Program-made: the position numbers and the translations under genes
Source of the DNA: Clostridiaceae bacterium
Lineage (GTDB): Bacteria > Bacillota > Clostridia > Acetivibrionales > DUMC01
Length of the DNA: 6,901 nucleotides
NCBI GenBank assembly: GCA_012512865.1
Contig: JAAZDH010000234.1
Span: 1-6,901, forward strand
Reading direction: 5' to 3'
Shown here: positions 4,851 through 6,901 of the stretch, one piece after another
How positions within the stretch are numbered: position 1 is the first letter of the stretch
Layout of the letters: every line of letters starts with the position of its first letter
Notes under the pieces: generated by a model
The model's input: only the letters and a program-made list of their open reading frames with translations
Database searches by the model: none
What the model was told of the DNA's origin: nothing

Positions 4851-6556
4851 TTGATGATTGCTATTGCCACCCCGGTTATTCCCTCGCCTCCAAGCAACCC
4901 GGAAGCGGCAATGCTCCCGGTTTCATCGTTTTTTGCGGTTTCACCGGGGGCCAGGCGACGCCTAAACATATCGGTAATGAACCGTACGAGGCCACCCAGC
5001 AAAACAACGGAAGATATTTCAAAGGGAAGGTACATACCTATTCCCAGTGTCATTGCGGGGACTTTGAAAAGATAAAGTAAAATGCCGATTACGATGGCAG
5101 CCCAAAATACCTGGGGGTTGCCGATACCCTTGACCATCTGGCTTACGGCGAAAGCCTGGGCTGCGGGAAGGCCCTTTTCAGCTCCCACACCGCCGAACTG
5201 GTTTATCACGGCAAACATGGATGCCGCTGCGACAACCGTGCCTACTATTCCTCCCGCCACCTGCGATACAAGCTGGGCGGAGGGATTGCTTCCTAGGATG
5301 TGCCCTGACTTGTAATCATTAAAGAGGTCACCGGTGTAACCGCAGGATATTGCCACGCAGGCAGCAATAAAAAATGCACTTGTTGCGTCTATATTGACGA
5401 ATGCCCGGATGGCCAGCAGGACTATGATTCCAAATATCTCCATCGGGTCAATGCCCGTTTGTCCCGTAATAGTGGCTGCCATGGCAGATGTAAGGAATAC
5501 TCCTATTATAAGCAGGATTGAAGGGATTACTCCCAGGCCGCAGGCCACAGTCAGCACAAAAGAAATTACGACCGGAAGGATTACCAAGATCTTACTTGTG
5601 ATTTTCCCCCTGTTTCCCCGGTGGGAAGACCTTGGATCAATCTGTGTTTTCTGGATATTTTCCTTTTGCTTGTTTTTTGAAAGAATGCGGTTGATACCAT
5701 AGATTATGTAGGAAATCGGGATACCGGCTCCCGTTCCAACCATAAGGCCAATTCCTGCCGTACTCTTAAATGCCGTGGCCTCCTCCACCGTTGCAAAGAA
5801 GTTCAAGGCTGTCCCTAGCGGGATTATAAGCAAGTAGGATAAAACTGCACCAAGGAACCAGACACCCGTATAAAGGGGGCCGATAAGGTAACCTATTCCT
5901 ACTGCCATCGGCGAAACCCATATTCCAACTAAGAAGTTCCTGGCATACAGCCACTTGGATACAATCGCATCGGGTATCCAGCGCAGGCTGTCCCTGAAAT
6001 ATGTAAACAGGGCGGAAAAAGCCATTGTTCCAAACAGTATGCCGGATTTTTTCCCGACCGATTCCCCGGCCTTGATGGTTTCAGCTGCCGCCGTTCCTAT
6101 GGGATAAGGAAGGGCTTCCACTTCAATAAACCTTTTCCGTAACAACCACGTTAATACCGTACCTAAAAGCATGCCTGCCAGTGCTATGGCCAGTACTTTC
6201 AGGAAATATTGCCCGGCTGCTCCCTGGATGCTCCATTCGCCCGTAATCCAAAGGCCGGGGAGTGTGAAAGCAAGGCCGCCTGATATCATTGCACCGGCGG
6301 ACATAGCGGTCTTGGCAATATTTATCTCGTTAAACGTGGTTTTCCCGAGGATTTTCAACAAGGCCATGGAAAGAACAGACACGAAAATGGTGGGCCATGG
6401 CAGGGCACTCATCCTAAGGGCCGTGTACATGGAACTGGCGGTAATCAAGCATGAACCTAAAATACCTATTATAAGGCTTCTGACGGATAACTGCGGTATT
6501 CCGGCAAAACTCCGCTCCTTTTCCAGTGTATTACCTTTTTCATGCGCGTCAATCAT
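4832..6556 (-). CDS. OPT-family (oligopeptide/YSL-like) transporter
   Basis: This 574-residue polytopic membrane protein has about 14-16 hydrophobic segments. It matches prokaryotic OPT transporters, which import small peptides or metal-chelate-like compounds by proton coupling. Visible family blocks are EALPYPIGTAAAETIKAGES (146-165), the ITGQTGIDPMEIFG stretch (363-376), the highly typical GDLFNDYKSGHILGSNPSAQ (409-428), YLPFEISS (509-516) and the C-terminal GSIAASGLLGGEGITGV (547-563). A charged cytoplasmic loop at about 291-320 (K/R/Q-rich) divides the protein. The start at 6556 is chosen because AGGAGG stands 7 nt upstream; an in-frame ATG at 6646 would add 30 residues unlike the family and lacks a comparable site. 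It is the first gene of a probable two-gene operon with the pantothenate kinase. Substrate unknown: the kinase neighbour hints at pantetheine, pantothenate-containing peptides or another CoA precursor, but this is inference only. Confidence 0.9.
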   Translation of the reverse strand: MIDAHEKGNTLEKERSFAGIPQLSVRSLIIGILGSCLITASSMYTALRMSALPWPTIFVSVLSMALLKILGKTTFNEINIAKTAMSAGAMISGGLAFTLPGLWITGEWSIQGAAGQYFLKVLAIALAGMLLGTVLTWLLRKRFIEVEALPYPIGTAAAETIKAGESVGKKSGILFGTMAFSALFTYFRDSLRWIPDAIVSKWLYARNFLVGIWVSPMAVGIGYLIGPLYTGVWFLGAVLSYLLIIPLGTALNFFATVEEATAFKSTAGIGLMVGTGAGIPISYIIYGINRILSKNKQKENIQKTQIDPRSSHRGNRGKITSKILVILPVVISFVLTVACGLGVIPSILLIIGVFLTSAMAATITGQTGIDPMEIFGIIVLLAIRAFVNIDATSAFFIAACVAISCGYTGDLFNDYKSGHILGSNPSAQLVSQVAGGIVGTVVAAASMFAVINQFGGVGAEKGLPAAQAFAVSQMVKGIGNPQVFWAAIVIGILLYLFKVPAMTLGIGMYLPFEISSVVLLGGLVRFITDMFRRRLAPGETAKNDETGSIAASGLLGGEGITGVAIAIIKMITGG

Positions 6557-6563
6557 GGTAAAA

Positions 6564-6569
6564 CCTCCT
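6564..6569 (-). promoter_or_regulatory. Ribosome binding site deciding the OPT start
   Basis: AGGAGG on the minus strand stands 7 nt before ATG 6556, an optimal arrangement that favours the 574-residue product over the longer reading from 6646. Confidence 0.85.
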
Positions 6570-6603
6570 GTATTTCTATTTTTACTTGTAACTTTTTTAT
6601 CCA

Positions 6604-6644
6604 GGTAATTGTAAACTTTATATATATTATCACATTCAATTACC
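6604..6644. repeat. Inverted repeat in the transporter leader
   Basis: GGTAATTG (6604-6611) and CAATTACC (6637-6644) are perfect 8-bp complements around a 25-nt AT-rich centre. The element lies in the predicted 5' leader of the transporter mRNA, so it could be a leader hairpin or a protein operator. Confidence 0.45.
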
Positions 6645-6680
6645 ATATGTATTTATATATCGTGAAATAATTATACATAT
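6645..6680. repeat. Second inverted repeat, near the predicted transcription start
   Basis: ATATGTAT (6645-6652) and ATACATAT (6673-6680) are perfect 8-bp complements with a 20-nt spacer. It directly abuts the neighbouring inverted repeat and its right arm ends one base from the -10 box. The region is AT-rich, so chance is a real possibility. Confidence 0.35.
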
Positions 6681-6709
6681 ATAATAGCACCGCCGGGGAA
6701 AAATGTAAA
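6681..6709 (-). promoter_or_regulatory. Predicted sigma-A promoter of the OPT-pantothenate kinase operon
   Basis: On the minus strand TTTACA (6709-6704) and TATTAT (6686-6681) are separated by 17 bp. Each box matches the consensus at 5 of 6 positions. Transcription would start near 6674, giving a leader of about 118 nt. Confidence 0.65.
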
Positions 6710-6717
6710 CTTATAAT

Positions 6718-6749
6718 TTAATACTATTACCAGTTAATACCATTACGGG
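6718..6749. repeat. 16-bp direct tandem repeat upstream of the operon promoter
   Basis: TTAATACTATTACCAG (6718-6733) is followed directly by TTAATACCATTACGGG (6734-6749), with 13 of 16 positions identical. It lies just upstream of the -35 box of the main transporter promoter and could be a repeated binding site or a simple duplication. Confidence 0.6.
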
Positions 6750-6760
6750 AGAGATGTCAA
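6734..6760 (-). promoter_or_regulatory. Weaker second promoter candidate for the transporter
   Basis: A consensus -35 TTGACA (6760-6755, minus strand) is followed after only 15 bp by TATTAA (6739-6734), which has an upstream TGG resembling an extended -10. The spacing is short and the -10 imperfect. Confidence 0.3.
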
Positions 6761-6901
6761 GTTACCCGGTATAGGAATTTCAAAACATCATTCCTTTATC
6801 CCATGGGGAAAAGTGTTTTAACACGCGGCAGGAAGAAATTATCAGCATGGTAAAAATAGTCTTAACCATCGATAACAAGATTTTTATCCGGTGGTAACAA
6901 G

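Larger units (their letters stand above)
6557..6901. other. Intergenic leader and promoter region upstream of the OPT transporter
   Basis: No credible gene was found in these 345 bases on either strand. The part up to about 6690 is very AT-rich. It contains the transporter ribosome binding site, two abutting inverted repeats, one good and one weaker minus-strand promoter, and a 16-bp tandem repeat. From about 6750 to the end there is nothing I can assign. A 16-codon reading frame at 6847-6897 (+) was considered and dropped. No terminator for a gene entering from the right is evident. Confidence 0.6.

Noticed and set aside
4115..6608. Several plus-strand open frames of about 80-145 codons opposite the kinase and the transporter
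   Set aside because: They are frame shadows of two clear minus-strand genes and are full of Pro/Ala/Ile runs typical of antisense translation.
6557..6646. 30-residue extension of the OPT transporter
   Set aside because: The AGGAGG site sits inside this stretch just before ATG 6556, and the extra residues do not resemble the family.
6557..6674. Riboswitch in the transporter leader
   Set aside because: The leader is long enough, but it is AT-rich and I recognise no conserved aptamer core; only simple inverted repeats are visible.
6847..6897. Small plus-strand ORF of 16 codons
   Set aside because: It is too short and lacks a well-spaced ribosome binding site or any recognisable family.

Overview
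The window looks like chromosomal DNA of a low-to-moderate GC, anaerobic, Clostridia-like Firmicute. The support is strong AGGAGG-type ribosome binding sites, a TTG start, a type II (CoaW-like) pantothenate kinase, a Firmicutes-style ThiF/TcdA protein, a MATE exporter and a UroD-fold methyltransferase-like protein. No phage, transposon, CRISPR, rRNA or tRNA signature was seen.

Layout. Plus strand: the last 32 codons of a gene whose tail resembles S-adenosylhomocysteine hydrolase (1-101); a UroD-superfamily protein, probably a methyltransferase rather than true HemE (156-1298); a MATE/DinF-family exporter (1459-2859) with a predicted promoter at the end of the previous gene; and a TcdA-like E1 enzyme for cyclic t6A tRNA modification (2960-3880). 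Minus strand, converging on these: an OPT-family transporter (6556 down to 4832), followed after 61 nt by a type II pantothenate kinase with a TTG start (4770 down to 3922). The last 345 bases (6557-6901) have no convincing gene. They hold one or two promoters for the transporter, an AT-rich leader with two abutting inverted repeats, and a small tandem repeat.

How the genes work together. The first two genes fit methyl-group metabolism: SAH recycling next to a UroD-fold methyltransferase candidate. MATE and TcdA have no obvious functional link and may simply be co-transcribed. The OPT transporter and pantothenate kinase look like a two-gene operon, which suggests uptake of a substrate that the kinase, or CoA metabolism, then uses. 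That link is inference.

The most unusual feature is not a gene. Most gene boundaries carry short, degenerate, direct tandem repeats, each with its own sequence and period: 23 bp before MATE, 15 bp across the MATE stop, 16 bp after TcdA, 14 bp across the transporter stop and 16 bp upstream of the transporter. In addition, a Gly/Thr-rich linker inside TcdA looks repeat-expanded. Two of the arrays contain the stop codon of a gene, so local tandem duplication seems to have shaped where proteins end in this genome.
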